Part shown: piece by piece, positions 15,744 through 23,417 of the stretch
How the letters are laid out: the number at the start of each line of letters is the position of its first letter
Position numbering within the stretch: the stretch's first letter is position 1
Assembly: GCA_964556665.1 (NCBI GenBank)
Contig: CAZKXU010000042.1
Span: 1 to 26,963 of the forward strand
DNA length: 26,963 nucleotides
Source: CAZKXU01 sp964556665
GTDB taxonomy: Bacteria; Bdellovibrionota_C; UBA2361; CAZKXU01
Reading direction: 5' to 3'
The notes under the pieces: model-generated
Seen by the model: the letters and a program-made list of their open reading frames with translations, nothing else
Database searches by the model: none
Told to the model about the DNA's origin: nothing
Program-made: the position numbers and the translations under genes

Positions 15744-17183
15744 TTATAGTTCCTCATCGCGCGCATCAAGTATTACGCTCTCCATCGATCGATCCCTAAT
15801 TAAATTAGGGAAAAGGACGCTCAGTACCGCAAATCCAACTCCTACTCCGATTAAAACAGCCACTACCCAGGTAAGCATATCAACCCAGACCGACCTATTA
15901 AAATTATCAGCCATCTGATTGAGGGTCCTTAGCCGATGCTGGTCAATATTGCCACGGTTCAAGGTGATCTCTGAGTGGGTTGACCCGATGCCCTTGGTAA
16001 TCATATCGGAGTAAGTTAACACACTCTCAAGCCTTACAGGCTCTCTTTCCAAGGTACTATTATTCTCACCAAGAGTATCATGTGTGCCTGTGCTAAAGTC
16101 ATCAGCCAGAAAATCCTTGCTAATCGATCTCGCTATGTTTGTCAGTGTGGGTCCTGTATCCTCACGTTGCCGAATATTTGTCTGTAGCTCACCTGAGCTC
16201 ACTACGTAATCCGGACTTGCCTGTTCCGCTGCTAACATATGACTCTGCAGCTCTGCCTGATAGGTTGGACCTACATAGCGCTCACCCTTACGGCGAGAGA
16301 TCTGAAGATAAGATCCGGAACTAACTGCTCGACCTGACATAAGCGGTTGCAACGCATAAAACATATCCGCCGCGGACTGGAAACGATCCTCAGGATTTCG
16401 TGACATAGCTTTAAGAATTATCGATGCCAACTCCTCAGGGCAATCACTGCGCAAGCTTCTTGGATTTTTTGGATCGGTCTTAAGCCGTTTTGTCATTGTG
16501 GCATATACGCTATCCCCTTTAAACGGCGACTCGCCTGTCACCATTTCATACCCCAGAATACCGATGGCGTATATATCCGAACGCCAATCCACATGTGAAT
16601 TCAGCATATACTCAGGGCTTACGTAATCAATCGTGCCAACAACACCTCCATGCTCCGTTAAGCGCGGACCCTGGTCAGTTCTAGCAATTCCAAAATCAGC
16701 TATTTTAACATCACCTTCCTCTGTGATCAGAATATTTTCCGGCTTTAGATCACGATGCACAATGCCTGCATCATGAATAGCCTGTACACCTGAGCACATC
16801 TGCGCCAGATATTTAATACAATCATTAATCGGCAAGGGCCCCTTTCCCTTACTTAAGCGCTCAGCCAGATCTCCTCCACCTACATACTCCATCGTATATG
16901 CAACGATATCGCCGTCATGAATATATTCATAGGCGCGCACAACATTAGGGTGAGAGACTCCGTAGGAGGCAAAGATCTCGTTACGAAACCGTGCAGCAGC
17001 TACTTTATCCTGTGCAACCTCTCCAAATAAAACTTTAATCGCTACCTTATGTCCTGAGAGATCCTTATGCTTGCACGCATACACGAGCCCCATACTGCCC
17101 GCTCCCAGGCACCTAATAACCTCATAGCGCCCGGCAATTAAAGTACCAGGCTGTAACGATAAAAAATGCTCTTCCGACATCAT
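15744..17183 (-). CDS. Transmembrane Ser/Thr protein kinase (PknB-like)
   Basis: An active-looking Hanks-type kinase of 479 residues. The domain (about 20-285) has the glycine loop GAGSMG (27-32), K50 in VAIKVL, E69, the catalytic loop HRDLKPEN (143-150), DFG (163-165) and SPE (189-191). A Ser/Thr-rich linker (about 290-430) precedes one membrane segment (436-458) and a short acidic tail, so there is no large sensor domain. It starts 2 bases after the FHA gene and is co-transcribed with a PP2C phosphatase, forming a writer, reader and eraser set. Likely substrates are the FHA protein, the CpaF N-terminus or itself, but this is inference. Two ATGs (17183, 17180) are both usable. Confidence 0.93.
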   Translation of the reverse strand: MMSEEHFLSLQPGTLIAGRYEVIRCLGAGSMGLVYACKHKDLSGHKVAIKVLFGEVAQDKVAAARFRNEIFASYGVSHPNVVRAYEYIHDGDIVAYTMEYVGGGDLAERLSKGKGPLPINDCIKYLAQMCSGVQAIHDAGIVHRDLKPENILITEEGDVKIADFGIARTDQGPRLTEHGGVVGTIDYVSPEYMLNSHVDWRSDIYAIGILGYEMVTGESPFKGDSVYATMTKRLKTDPKNPRSLRSDCPEELASIILKAMSRNPEDRFQSAADMFYALQPLMSGRAVSSGSYLQISRRKGERYVGPTYQAELQSHMLAAEQASPDYVVSSGELQTNIRQREDTGPTLTNIARSISKDFLADDFSTGTHDTLGENNSTLEREPVRLESVLTYSDMITKGIGSTHSEITLNRGNIDQHRLRTLNQMADNFNRSVWVDMLTWVVAVLIGVGVGFAVLSVLFPNLIRDRSMESVILDARDEEL

Positions 17184-17185
17184 TC

Positions 17186-17857
17186 TTATGCTCTACTCTC
17201 CTTCGCTAGTGACAATGCACAGAGGTGAAACTTACGCTTTCCAAAAATAATTGTATCACCGTGCTCTAAACTACTCTTATCACCGGAAAGATCCTTCTCA
17301 TCAGTTGATCCAAACCTTACCAACTTTGTACCGAACTCAGACAACTGGTCGAGTACCTGGATTTCACCCTCTGCAGTAATGCGCATAATCGCATGCATGG
17401 AAGAGACAGTTGGGTCATCTATGACCAAACAGTTACCAGATGGATTAACTTCATTTGAAATGATCAATCGCCCGCTTCTTAATTCATATATCTCGCCGTT
17501 TGGATTTATATCAAAAGAGACTAGAAATCCGACTACCGGAGTAATCTTAGACCATGCGACACCAGGCCGTGAGCCTGCTTGCGCTGTAGCTGCCGGCACA
17601 CGTTCAGTCGGAGCCTTACGCACTTCAGCCTGTGGAGGGGTATAACTACTACCAGAGAAACTGGAACTTGGACGTGGTTCACTACCTGGAGCTACTGCTG
17701 TGGCTCCCGGCTCAAGCTCCTTGGCTAGTCGCGCTCGCACCTGTCCGGTAATTTCAGGAGTAAGCATTACAGTTCGATTACGCGCTCGCGTGGCGCTCTC
17801 TCCACCGAAATTCTCCTCTTTCTCGAAATTTGACTTTGCATTTTTTTCATTATCCAT
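17186..17857 (-). CDS. FHA-domain protein
   Basis: A 223-residue soluble protein with a disordered N-terminal half (Pro/Ser/Ala-rich, 48-105) and a C-terminal FHA domain (about 105-215) that would bind phosphothreonine. The FHA core is visible: GR at 129-130, SSMH (S152, H155) and SEFGTKL, where the usual NG is FG (175-176). RNRTVML near T29 resembles a kinase target with hydrophobic residues after Thr. It lies between the PP2C gene and the kinase gene, and likely serves as the phosphorylation-dependent adaptor for the Tad machine. The start chosen is ATG 17857, which follows GGGGGA closely; a TTG 12 bases earlier would place the Shine-Dalgarno inside the gene. Confidence 0.88.
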   Translation of the reverse strand: MDNEKNAKSNFEKEENFGGESATRARNRTVMLTPEITGQVRARLAKELEPGATAVAPGSEPRPSSSFSGSSYTPPQAEVRKAPTERVPAATAQAGSRPGVAWSKITPVVGFLVSFDINPNGEIYELRSGRLIISNEVNPSGNCLVIDDPTVSSMHAIMRITAEGEIQVLDQLSEFGTKLVRFGSTDEKDLSGDKSSLEHGDTIIFGKRKFHLCALSLAKESRA

Positions 17858-17912
17858 AGCTTCCCCCAAAATATTTAGCCTTATCCTTAATTACTTCCTT
17901 ACCCCCTACACA

Positions 17913-18875
17913 TTACTGCGAAAGCCGAAATGCCATAACCAGCGCAGTTAACATCGCAGCTAACACTGACAACATCGTAACGATAATCGCCGCACGAAAA
18001 AGCGATCCAGGTTCTGAAGCTTGGACTTCAGTTTGTTTTTTCTGCTTTTTCTTATCGTCCTTTTTATACCCTACTGGCGGCTCATGTTTTAGCTGTCCTG
18101 GTAACGGTATAATGGCAAGTGTAATATTATCAAAACCACCTCGATTCTTAGCTAACTCTACCAGCTTTACACAGGCTTGTTGCGGAGAATCATTACGCAG
18201 GATATTAGCAATCTCCCCTTCAGTTACCATACTGTACAAACCATCGGTACAAAGCAGGAGGTAATCTCTAGCCTCCTCCTCAGCTACCTGCCAGATCCAG
18301 AAACGGGAGACTGCAACATCTAAGCCTGGTTCAGAGCCAATACAGCGTGTTAATATATGCGCCTGTGGATGCGAGAGTGCATCCTCAGCCTTAATCTGTT
18401 TTTTATCGACTAATTCCTGAACAAGCGTGTGGTCAGTGGTAAGCTGCTGAATAGCACCATCTCGAAGTAAGTATGCGCGCGAATCACCAACATGCCCAAT
18501 TACAACATCATTGTCATCAATCATCATCGCCACTACAGTCGTTCCCATTGCGGAAAAAGCTGGGTTCTGGCGACGTAAGACAATAATGCGGTTCGCTTCA
18601 AGCAATGTGCTGCGTAGCGCCGATTCAATCTCCACGCCTTGTAAAGAATCAAGGTGGCGACGCATGGCATCGATGGCTAACTGTGCTGCCAGTTCTCCTC
18701 CTGTGGTGCCTCCCATCCCGTCACAAACCACCCAGGCCAATCCTGCGCTTGACTCAATTACTGCGTATCGATCTTCATTAAGATCTCGTTCGCATCCAGT
18801 ATCGGTAATAGCCGCAGGTATAGAGCGTGCAGCATCCTTATCATCATTCTGCTGACTTGAGTTTCCAAAGATCAT
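17913..18875 (-). CDS. PP2C-family Ser/Thr phosphatase, tail-anchored
   Basis: A 320-residue phosphatase opposing the operon's Ser/Thr kinase. The metal-binding motifs of PPM/PP2C are intact: NED (33-35), CDGMGG (51-56), GHVGDSRA (127-134), CTDGL (209-213) and GFDN (247-250). The catalytic domain spans about 18-258. It is followed by a Lys-rich linker (KKDDKKKQKKQ) and a C-terminal membrane segment (about 295-316), so the enzyme faces the cytoplasm on the inner membrane, like the kinase. It is the first gene of the tad operon. The ATG at 18875 has only a weak AGG 9 bases upstream. No additional sensor domain is seen. Confidence 0.93.
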   Translation of the reverse strand: MIFGNSSQQNDDKDAARSIPAAITDTGCERDLNEDRYAVIESSAGLAWVVCDGMGGTTGGELAAQLAIDAMRRHLDSLQGVEIESALRSTLLEANRIIVLRRQNPAFSAMGTTVVAMMIDDNDVVIGHVGDSRAYLLRDGAIQQLTTDHTLVQELVDKKQIKAEDALSHPQAHILTRCIGSEPGLDVAVSRFWIWQVAEEEARDYLLLCTDGLYSMVTEGEIANILRNDSPQQACVKLVELAKNRGGFDNITLAIIPLPGQLKHEPPVGYKKDDKKKQKKQTEVQASEPGSLFRAAIIVTMLSVLAAMLTALVMAFRLSQ

Positions 18876-19180
18876 ATTTCAGAACCTATTGATAAAACTT
18901 GTACTCTCCCTGAGTTATAACCTAACTATCGTCAAATATTAAAGTTTTCATCGCCAATATCTGCCCCTTGATCTGACTAGATCAAGGCAAGTTAAAGACA
19001 CTACTACATAATTTGGATTCAGTTTGTGGGTTAGGAGGTTTATCTAAATTGAAGAAATATTGTTTTATAGAATAAAACGACGCTTTTAAGGTAGATCTAT
19101 CCGAACTGGCTATAACTATTCATCATTTTAAGCCTTACTCTAGTTCTAACCATAGAGAACTGAGGTCAAGACAAACTAAA
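18876..19180. other. Intergenic region upstream of the tad operon
   Basis: 305 bases with no gene. It must contain the 3' end of the phosphodiesterase transcript and the promoter of the PP2C-led operon. I see a 6-bp hairpin 20 bases after the 19181 gene stop (19142-19161) and a 9-bp dyad at 18966-18987. No convincing -35/-10 pair stands out; TTGACG and TATAAC near 18914-18935 are only 10 bases apart. Confidence 0.5.
18966..18987. promoter_or_regulatory. 9-bp dyad, candidate operator of the tad operon
   Basis: ccttgatct (18966-18974) and agatcaagg (18979-18987) are exact reverse complements around gact. It lies about 90-110 bases before the first gene of the tad operon. No T-run follows on either strand, so an operator is more likely than a terminator. 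Confidence 0.35.
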
Positions 19181-21199
19181 TTATCCAAGTACCGCTTTCC
19201 CGTTCATATCTTTCGGAGTCTCTATACCGAAAGAATTTAAGATTGACGGGCCCATATCCCAAAGACCTGGATTTGGAATCTTACAGTTTTGATTTGATAG
19301 CAGCATGCCTGGCACAACCGCCGGATCCATGCAGTGATCGGATGACCATTTATCAGTTCTGTCGCGCACGATCTCCTTCGGGAATTTACCTAAAACTGAT
19401 TCATCAGAGATGCGATAACCACGTTGATAACCGACAACTAAATCTGGGGCTTCATTAAGATACGGACCACTATAGATATCCTTGGGCTCATATACATTCG
19501 TTATTATAGGTTTACCGTTTAGAGGATCGGTCACCTTGCAAAGCTTACTCTTTATCTCTGCTTTTATTGCGGCACTTTCAGCAGCCGTAACGATCCCCTC
19601 TTTCTCCCGATCCTTAAGATTTAGGTAAAGTCCATTAATACCTAAGGCGTAAGCCTTTGTCTTACTCCAATCAACACAGGCATAGGTTTCAGCCTCCTCC
19701 ATCTGTTCAGCATGAGGAACTGATGTAAATCCCTGCTCATAAAGCCAGGTGCTAAGATTAAATTCTCTAACAAATGGAGCAAAACCATGATCTGAGAGCG
19801 CAATTAGCAACGTTGAACTATCCACTTTGGAGAGCACCTTAGCCAGCACCTCATCCATAGCACGGTAAAAGTACTTAACCGCATCTTTGCACTGCGGGGA
19901 TGCATTCGGATCATAAAGCGGATGGGTCGGATCCATAAGGCGGCTTAACATATGTTGGTTCTGATCAGTGCTGGAGAAATAAAAGAAGAATAAGCCTTCA
20001 TGAAAATTATTAAACTGGTATTCAAGTGCTTTAATATTCTCCTCGAGTACTATCTTGGCTTGCATCAGATATTCATCATCAGAGAGCAGTCCATTCGAAA
20101 GACTTTTGGTATCTGCAGGAAAACCTTGGGTGTAAAATCTGCCAACTGCTTGCGCTAACTCCACCGAATAATCTGCTGGACTTGCTATGGGTAGAGCAGG
20201 GTTTAGGGGATCTACATTAATTGGTGAAACATAGAGCTGTAGTTTTGGATGAACCTGCTTAGCAAAAAAACGCACCATGCCAGGAACCGAAACCATGTAT
20301 GGCACCATCTCAAACTTAAGCGGCACCCAATCGGAAAACTCGCCGGCCTTAAGAATAATCTCCTTGTCCTGTATAATAATTCTGATTACAGCTTCGTAGG
20401 CATCCCGCTGTATTGTAAACGGGATCTCAGAGCTCGGGTTCTCTACTCGGAATGAATTCCTTGGACCGGAGAGCGCAGTCTTATAAATATTATTAAACTC
20501 CCGGATTCGCACTACGCGGCTGCCGCTTAACTTATCGGCTGCGGGCACCAACATATCGGAAAATAGAGTGGCGGTCCCATAACTTCCTAGCAGATCAGGT
20601 GTTCCCATTCCGCTGACCGCTTTTATCCGACTAGGAGTAATCGGAAAATTTGCCGGAATTTGAAAAACCGAAACAGGAATATCGGATCTCTCTAGATACT
20701 CCCAAAATGGTGTACCTTTACGCATTAATTCTACGCGGCCTGCACTTAACGGTATATTCCAATCACCTAGACTAAAGGTGCTCCCTGAATCAAAACTACG
20801 TGAGGTCGACATGTAAGGAGTAAAAGTTGTTGGGTCACGATGAACAAAATCATAAATACCTGTGCCACCCGGATTAGTTCCGTTTATAAAGCTTGACCAG
20901 GCGACCGGACTGTGAGGAGGCATGGTAGTTTGAAGCTCACCAAAATGGCCGCCACGGTCGATAATTTTTTTAAAGGTCGGCATTTCACCGGCTTCTATAA
21001 ACTTTCGTATAAGATTGGGATCAAGTCCATCCATCCCAATCACGATCGCTTTTCTTGCTATTTTATTATTTCGTAGAAAGGGGAACCCATCAATTTTGAA
21101 ATTTTTCAGAGGCCGCGGCAGAATAGCGCTGCTTGCTATGGCACCAAACCCAAGCGCCGAGTCCCTTAAAAATTCTCTGCGCGAAAGTTTTTTTATCAT
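19181..21199 (-). CDS. Tat-exported type I phosphodiesterase (AlkP superfamily)
   Basis: A 672-residue periplasmic AlkP-superfamily enzyme, probably hydrolysing or transferring a phosphoester; the substrate is unknown. The N-terminus carries a twin-arginine signal (SRREFLRDS, R7-R8, then a hydrophobic stretch to about 27). Metal and catalytic residues are visible: D57 (MDGLD), putative nucleophile S97 (PHSPVAW), D412 and H416 (DQNQH), D470-H471 (SDHGF) and D621-H622 (SDHC). A Tat route fits a protein that folds with its metals before export. It is a clear paralog of the 23414-25510 product; for example both contain LYVSPINV. The ATG at 21199 overlaps the upstream gene by 4 bases (ATGA), with AAGGA 8 bases upstream. 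It is the last gene of the cluster. Confidence 0.85.
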   Translation of the reverse strand: MIKKLSRREFLRDSALGFGAIASSAILPRPLKNFKIDGFPFLRNNKIARKAIVIGMDGLDPNLIRKFIEAGEMPTFKKIIDRGGHFGELQTTMPPHSPVAWSSFINGTNPGGTGIYDFVHRDPTTFTPYMSTSRSFDSGSTFSLGDWNIPLSAGRVELMRKGTPFWEYLERSDIPVSVFQIPANFPITPSRIKAVSGMGTPDLLGSYGTATLFSDMLVPAADKLSGSRVVRIREFNNIYKTALSGPRNSFRVENPSSEIPFTIQRDAYEAVIRIIIQDKEIILKAGEFSDWVPLKFEMVPYMVSVPGMVRFFAKQVHPKLQLYVSPINVDPLNPALPIASPADYSVELAQAVGRFYTQGFPADTKSLSNGLLSDDEYLMQAKIVLEENIKALEYQFNNFHEGLFFFYFSSTDQNQHMLSRLMDPTHPLYDPNASPQCKDAVKYFYRAMDEVLAKVLSKVDSSTLLIALSDHGFAPFVREFNLSTWLYEQGFTSVPHAEQMEEAETYACVDWSKTKAYALGINGLYLNLKDREKEGIVTAAESAAIKAEIKSKLCKVTDPLNGKPIITNVYEPKDIYSGPYLNEAPDLVVGYQRGYRISDESVLGKFPKEIVRDRTDKWSSDHCMDPAVVPGMLLSNQNCKIPNPGLWDMGPSILNSFGIETPKDMNGKAVLG

Positions 21200-22038
21200 T
21201 TAAAGCGTCCTTCTATAGAGAATATTTCAAATACCTTCTCATGCATAACGGGGCCATGCCCAAAATATCCATCCTCTCCGAAACACTCACCATGATCGGA
21301 CATGACCATTACATATGTGTTACGCGGAAGCTTTTCATAGAGTTTAGCAAAGAGGCTATCTAGATACTCTACATTCTTGCGCTGCTTCTCCTTAAGGCTC
21401 AGCAGGCGATCCATATGGAAAAAGTCTTCGGCTTGTGCAGCGCTTATGCCTTTAACGGTACCGCCAACGAGATCATCCATATGCTTAAAAACTCCATGCA
21501 CTCCGTGAATAATTGGCAGGTCGTTACCTTCACCTGGAATCGTATATGGATAGTGTGTTTCGCCAACATTAATCAGATAAAAATATGGCTGCGCTTCATC
21601 AAAGATTAACTGATCAATAATTGCATTAAAATCATTATGTTTCTGCATTAACTGATAGCGGTCAAAGTGAGTATTAAAAAGTGTAGTCTGGTTAAGCACT
21701 GGCATAGAGACAAGTGCATTTGTCTTATACCCTTGCTCCCGCAAAAAGGCAGGCAGAGAGAGCCGTGGTACGAACCCCTTGAAGGAGATATCTGGAATAT
21801 TGAGTCTGCTGCCCCAATTGACGAAATCTTTTTTATACACCTCAGAAGCAAACACACCTTTTGGACTCTCGTGCGGGCTGCATCCGAGAAGGTAGACATG
21901 ATGGGAGGGCACGGTCCAACTTGCGTACGAATAGCAACGCCTTAACTCTCCTAAGCGGGAAATGTTTGGAGTTTTAGCTGCTTTAAAAGTATCGAAACGG
22001 CAGCTATCGAAAATTATCATTAGTAAATTGTTTTTCAT
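21196..22038 (-). CDS. Short sulfatase/AlkP-superfamily protein, 280 aa
   Basis: A compact AlkP-superfamily protein. The first metal site is D11 (MIIFDSCRFD), the nucleophile candidate is T42 (SWTVPSHH), and the second metal site is D248-H249 (SDHGE) with H261 (GHGP). At 280 residues it lacks the C-terminal subdomain of ordinary sulfatases (450 or more). It starts MKNNLLMIIFDS with no signal peptide, so it would be cytoplasmic unless exported with a partner. Because its motif has Thr rather than Cys/Ser-x-P-S-R, formylglycine-type sulfatase activity is unlikely. It is tightly coupled: 9 bases after the membrane-protein gene and overlapping the Tat phosphodiesterase gene by 4 bases. The substrate is unknown. 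Confidence 0.75.
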   Translation of the reverse strand: MKNNLLMIIFDSCRFDTFKAAKTPNISRLGELRRCYSYASWTVPSHHVYLLGCSPHESPKGVFASEVYKKDFVNWGSRLNIPDISFKGFVPRLSLPAFLREQGYKTNALVSMPVLNQTTLFNTHFDRYQLMQKHNDFNAIIDQLIFDEAQPYFYLINVGETHYPYTIPGEGNDLPIIHGVHGVFKHMDDLVGGTVKGISAAQAEDFFHMDRLLSLKEKQRKNVEYLDSLFAKLYEKLPRNTYVMVMSDHGECFGEDGYFGHGPVMHEKVFEIFSIEGRFK

Positions 22039-22047
22039 AACTTTTCT

Positions 22048-22866
22048 CTAAATCTCCACTCCCATAAACCGACTCGCAAATATGCCGCTTAATAGTGATA
22101 CCAAAAAGAAAAAAACAATCCAACTCATATTCATACCAAGCAATGAATACTCCCTCTCCGGGTAAGAAACTGAAACCGACTCAATGAAGCCAAGCTGCGC
22201 GGGCGTCCCCGGATAAAGTAGACCTGACCACCAACCTGATTCCCAAACTGCATCAACTGCCATAAGCCCTGTCCCGACCTTTAGCTGCTTTTCAATATTA
22301 TTACCAAGTGCATCTGCTATGCGAACTGTAAAGTCACCGAGCTTCTGCGCCTTAAAGCTCCAGATTACCTCCGTTGACTCTACAATCCTTAGGGGCGGAG
22401 TTATAGCTAACCCTTCTGGGACTTCTAGTCGAATTTTGTAAGGATCTCCTGATGCTAACTTAACTTTGATTATCCCTCTCTCCCCGATCGTAAGTGGTCG
22501 CGCTGCATACCAGAGATTTAACTGAGCTAAAAGCAACAGCACCGGTAGCAGCATCATGAGGACAGGGACTACCGCCGCCATAAGATAATTACTGCCGTGG
22601 CAGAACATTTTTCCCTGCGCGAGTAGGGAGAGCTTTAAATCATGTCGAAACAATACGGACTCTAGCATATTGCCGTATATCTTCTGCTTGGCCTCTTTAA
22701 TCTTAGATTGATTAGATATTTTGCCATATACCCAAAGTAATAATACTCCGGCAATAACGGAGATACATAAAAGAGAAAACCATGGTGAAAGATTTAATAA
22801 TGGCTGCATGACTAATCCAAACATGTAATTCAGAATAGCATTGAGAACATTTACTAAGCTACTCAT
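22048..22866 (-). CDS. Membrane protein with EMC3/DUF106 (Oxa1-superfamily)-like layout
   Basis: A 272-residue membrane protein. A membrane segment (28-48) is followed by a basic, helical cytoplasmic stretch (about 50-90, NQSKIKEAKQKIYGN), a long second hydrophobic segment (95-118), a predicted periplasmic beta-rich domain (about 122-245) and a third segment (247-264). One segment, a cytoplasmic coiled stretch and two further segments is the EMC3/TMCO1/YidC-like plan, here with an inserted extracytoplasmic domain; that family call is inference by layout. It lies in an operon with AlkP enzymes, 9 bases before the next gene. No Shine-Dalgarno is visible, since a palindrome reaches to within two bases of the ATG. 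Confidence 0.6.
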   Translation of the reverse strand: MSSLVNVLNAILNYMFGLVMQPLLNLSPWFSLLCISVIAGVLLLWVYGKISNQSKIKEAKQKIYGNMLESVLFRHDLKLSLLAQGKMFCHGSNYLMAAVVPVLMMLLPVLLLLAQLNLWYAARPLTIGERGIIKVKLASGDPYKIRLEVPEGLAITPPLRIVESTEVIWSFKAQKLGDFTVRIADALGNNIEKQLKVGTGLMAVDAVWESGWWSGLLYPGTPAQLGFIESVSVSYPEREYSLLGMNMSWIVFFFLVSLLSGIFASRFMGVEI

Positions 22867-22867
22867 A

Positions 22868-22976
22868 GTAAACTAAGTTTTGTTAACTGGGACCGCGGAC
22901 TTCCAGCCCGCAAACGAACTAAATTCTACTGTATTGCGGGCTGCAAGCACAGGTCCCAGAAGAACAGTTAGTTTAC
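22868..22976. repeat. 109-bp palindromic repeat abutting a start codon
   Basis: Outer arms gtaaactaa (22868-22876) and ttagtttac (22968-22976) are exact. An inner imperfect pair, 22887-22913 (ctgggaccgcggac...) and 22934-22959, shares 19 of 25 core positions with the palindrome at 12826-12850. It fills the gap between the ribbon-helix-helix gene and the membrane-protein gene and would sequester the latter's ribosome binding region in a hairpin. Confidence 0.55.
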
Positions 22977-22990
22977 GTTGTACTAGACCC

Positions 22991-23209
22991 CTACTCCAAA
23001 TATCCAAGCCCTTTCAGCTTATTTGCAATATCCTCAATATCTTCCTTTGAGGCTTCACCCTTTGCGCCTTTACTAAGAATCTTCTCAGCTTCCTGCTCTA
23101 AAATTCGCTCAGCGAATTCTTCGATAGAAGATGCTCCTGCTATCTCTGCAGCGACTTTGAGCTTATCATAAAGACTTTTTCTTAATTTTATACTGTTTCC
23201 ACCAAACAT
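22991..23209 (-). CDS. Small ribbon-helix-helix (CopG/Arc-like) protein
   Basis: A 72-residue protein. An N-terminal beta strand (NSIKLRK) and two helices (SLYDKLKVAAEIAGA, SSIEEFAERILEQEAEKIL) match the ribbon-helix-helix DNA-binding fold. The charged tail ends ANKLKGLGYLE. That tail resembles the end of the Thr-sulfatase encoded at 25510-26892 (IKQLESLGYLK), suggesting a shared motif. It may regulate the AlkP cluster or be an accessory adaptor; only the fold is supported. The ATG at 23209 is chosen because GGAG lies 6 bases upstream; a TTG at 23221 would include the Shine-Dalgarno in the gene. Palindromic repeats flank it on both sides. Confidence 0.7.
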   Translation of the reverse strand: MFGGNSIKLRKSLYDKLKVAAEIAGASSIEEFAERILEQEAEKILSKGAKGEASKEDIEDIANKLKGLGYLE

Positions 23210-23256
23210 ATTTTTCTCCAAGTTCCTGTTTTACCAGTATGTAATTACGCTAACAC

Positions 23257-23417
23257 GTAATTACTCAAAAAGTGGTGGCAATCTCCATGTCCTTGTCTTT
23301 GTCCGGAATCCTTACCCTCGTCACATTGACTAGGGCTAGGACAAAGAACTCAGACGAAGACAAGGACAAAGACGAGGACTAGGATAAAGTGAGTACCCAC
23401 ACTTAATGAGTAGTTAC
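23257..23417. mobile_element. MITE-like element, copy B, with 8-bp direct repeats
   Basis: 161 bp with imperfect terminal inverted repeats (left gtaattactc, right end gagtagttac) and long internal inverted arms around a loop beginning gtccggaatc. The 8-mer gctaacac directly flanks it (23249-23256 and 23418-23425), as a target duplication would; identity between the flanks extends to 14 bases (23245-23258, 23414-23427). A further gtaattac at 23241-23248 precedes the left 8-mer. It encodes no protein and supplies the TAA stop of the 23414-25510 gene. Copy A is at 12679. Confidence 0.6.

Noticed and set aside
18914..18935. Promoter TTGACG / TATAAC for the tad operon
   Set aside because: The two hexamers are only 10 bases apart, far below the 16-18 needed, so they cannot form one sigma70 promoter.
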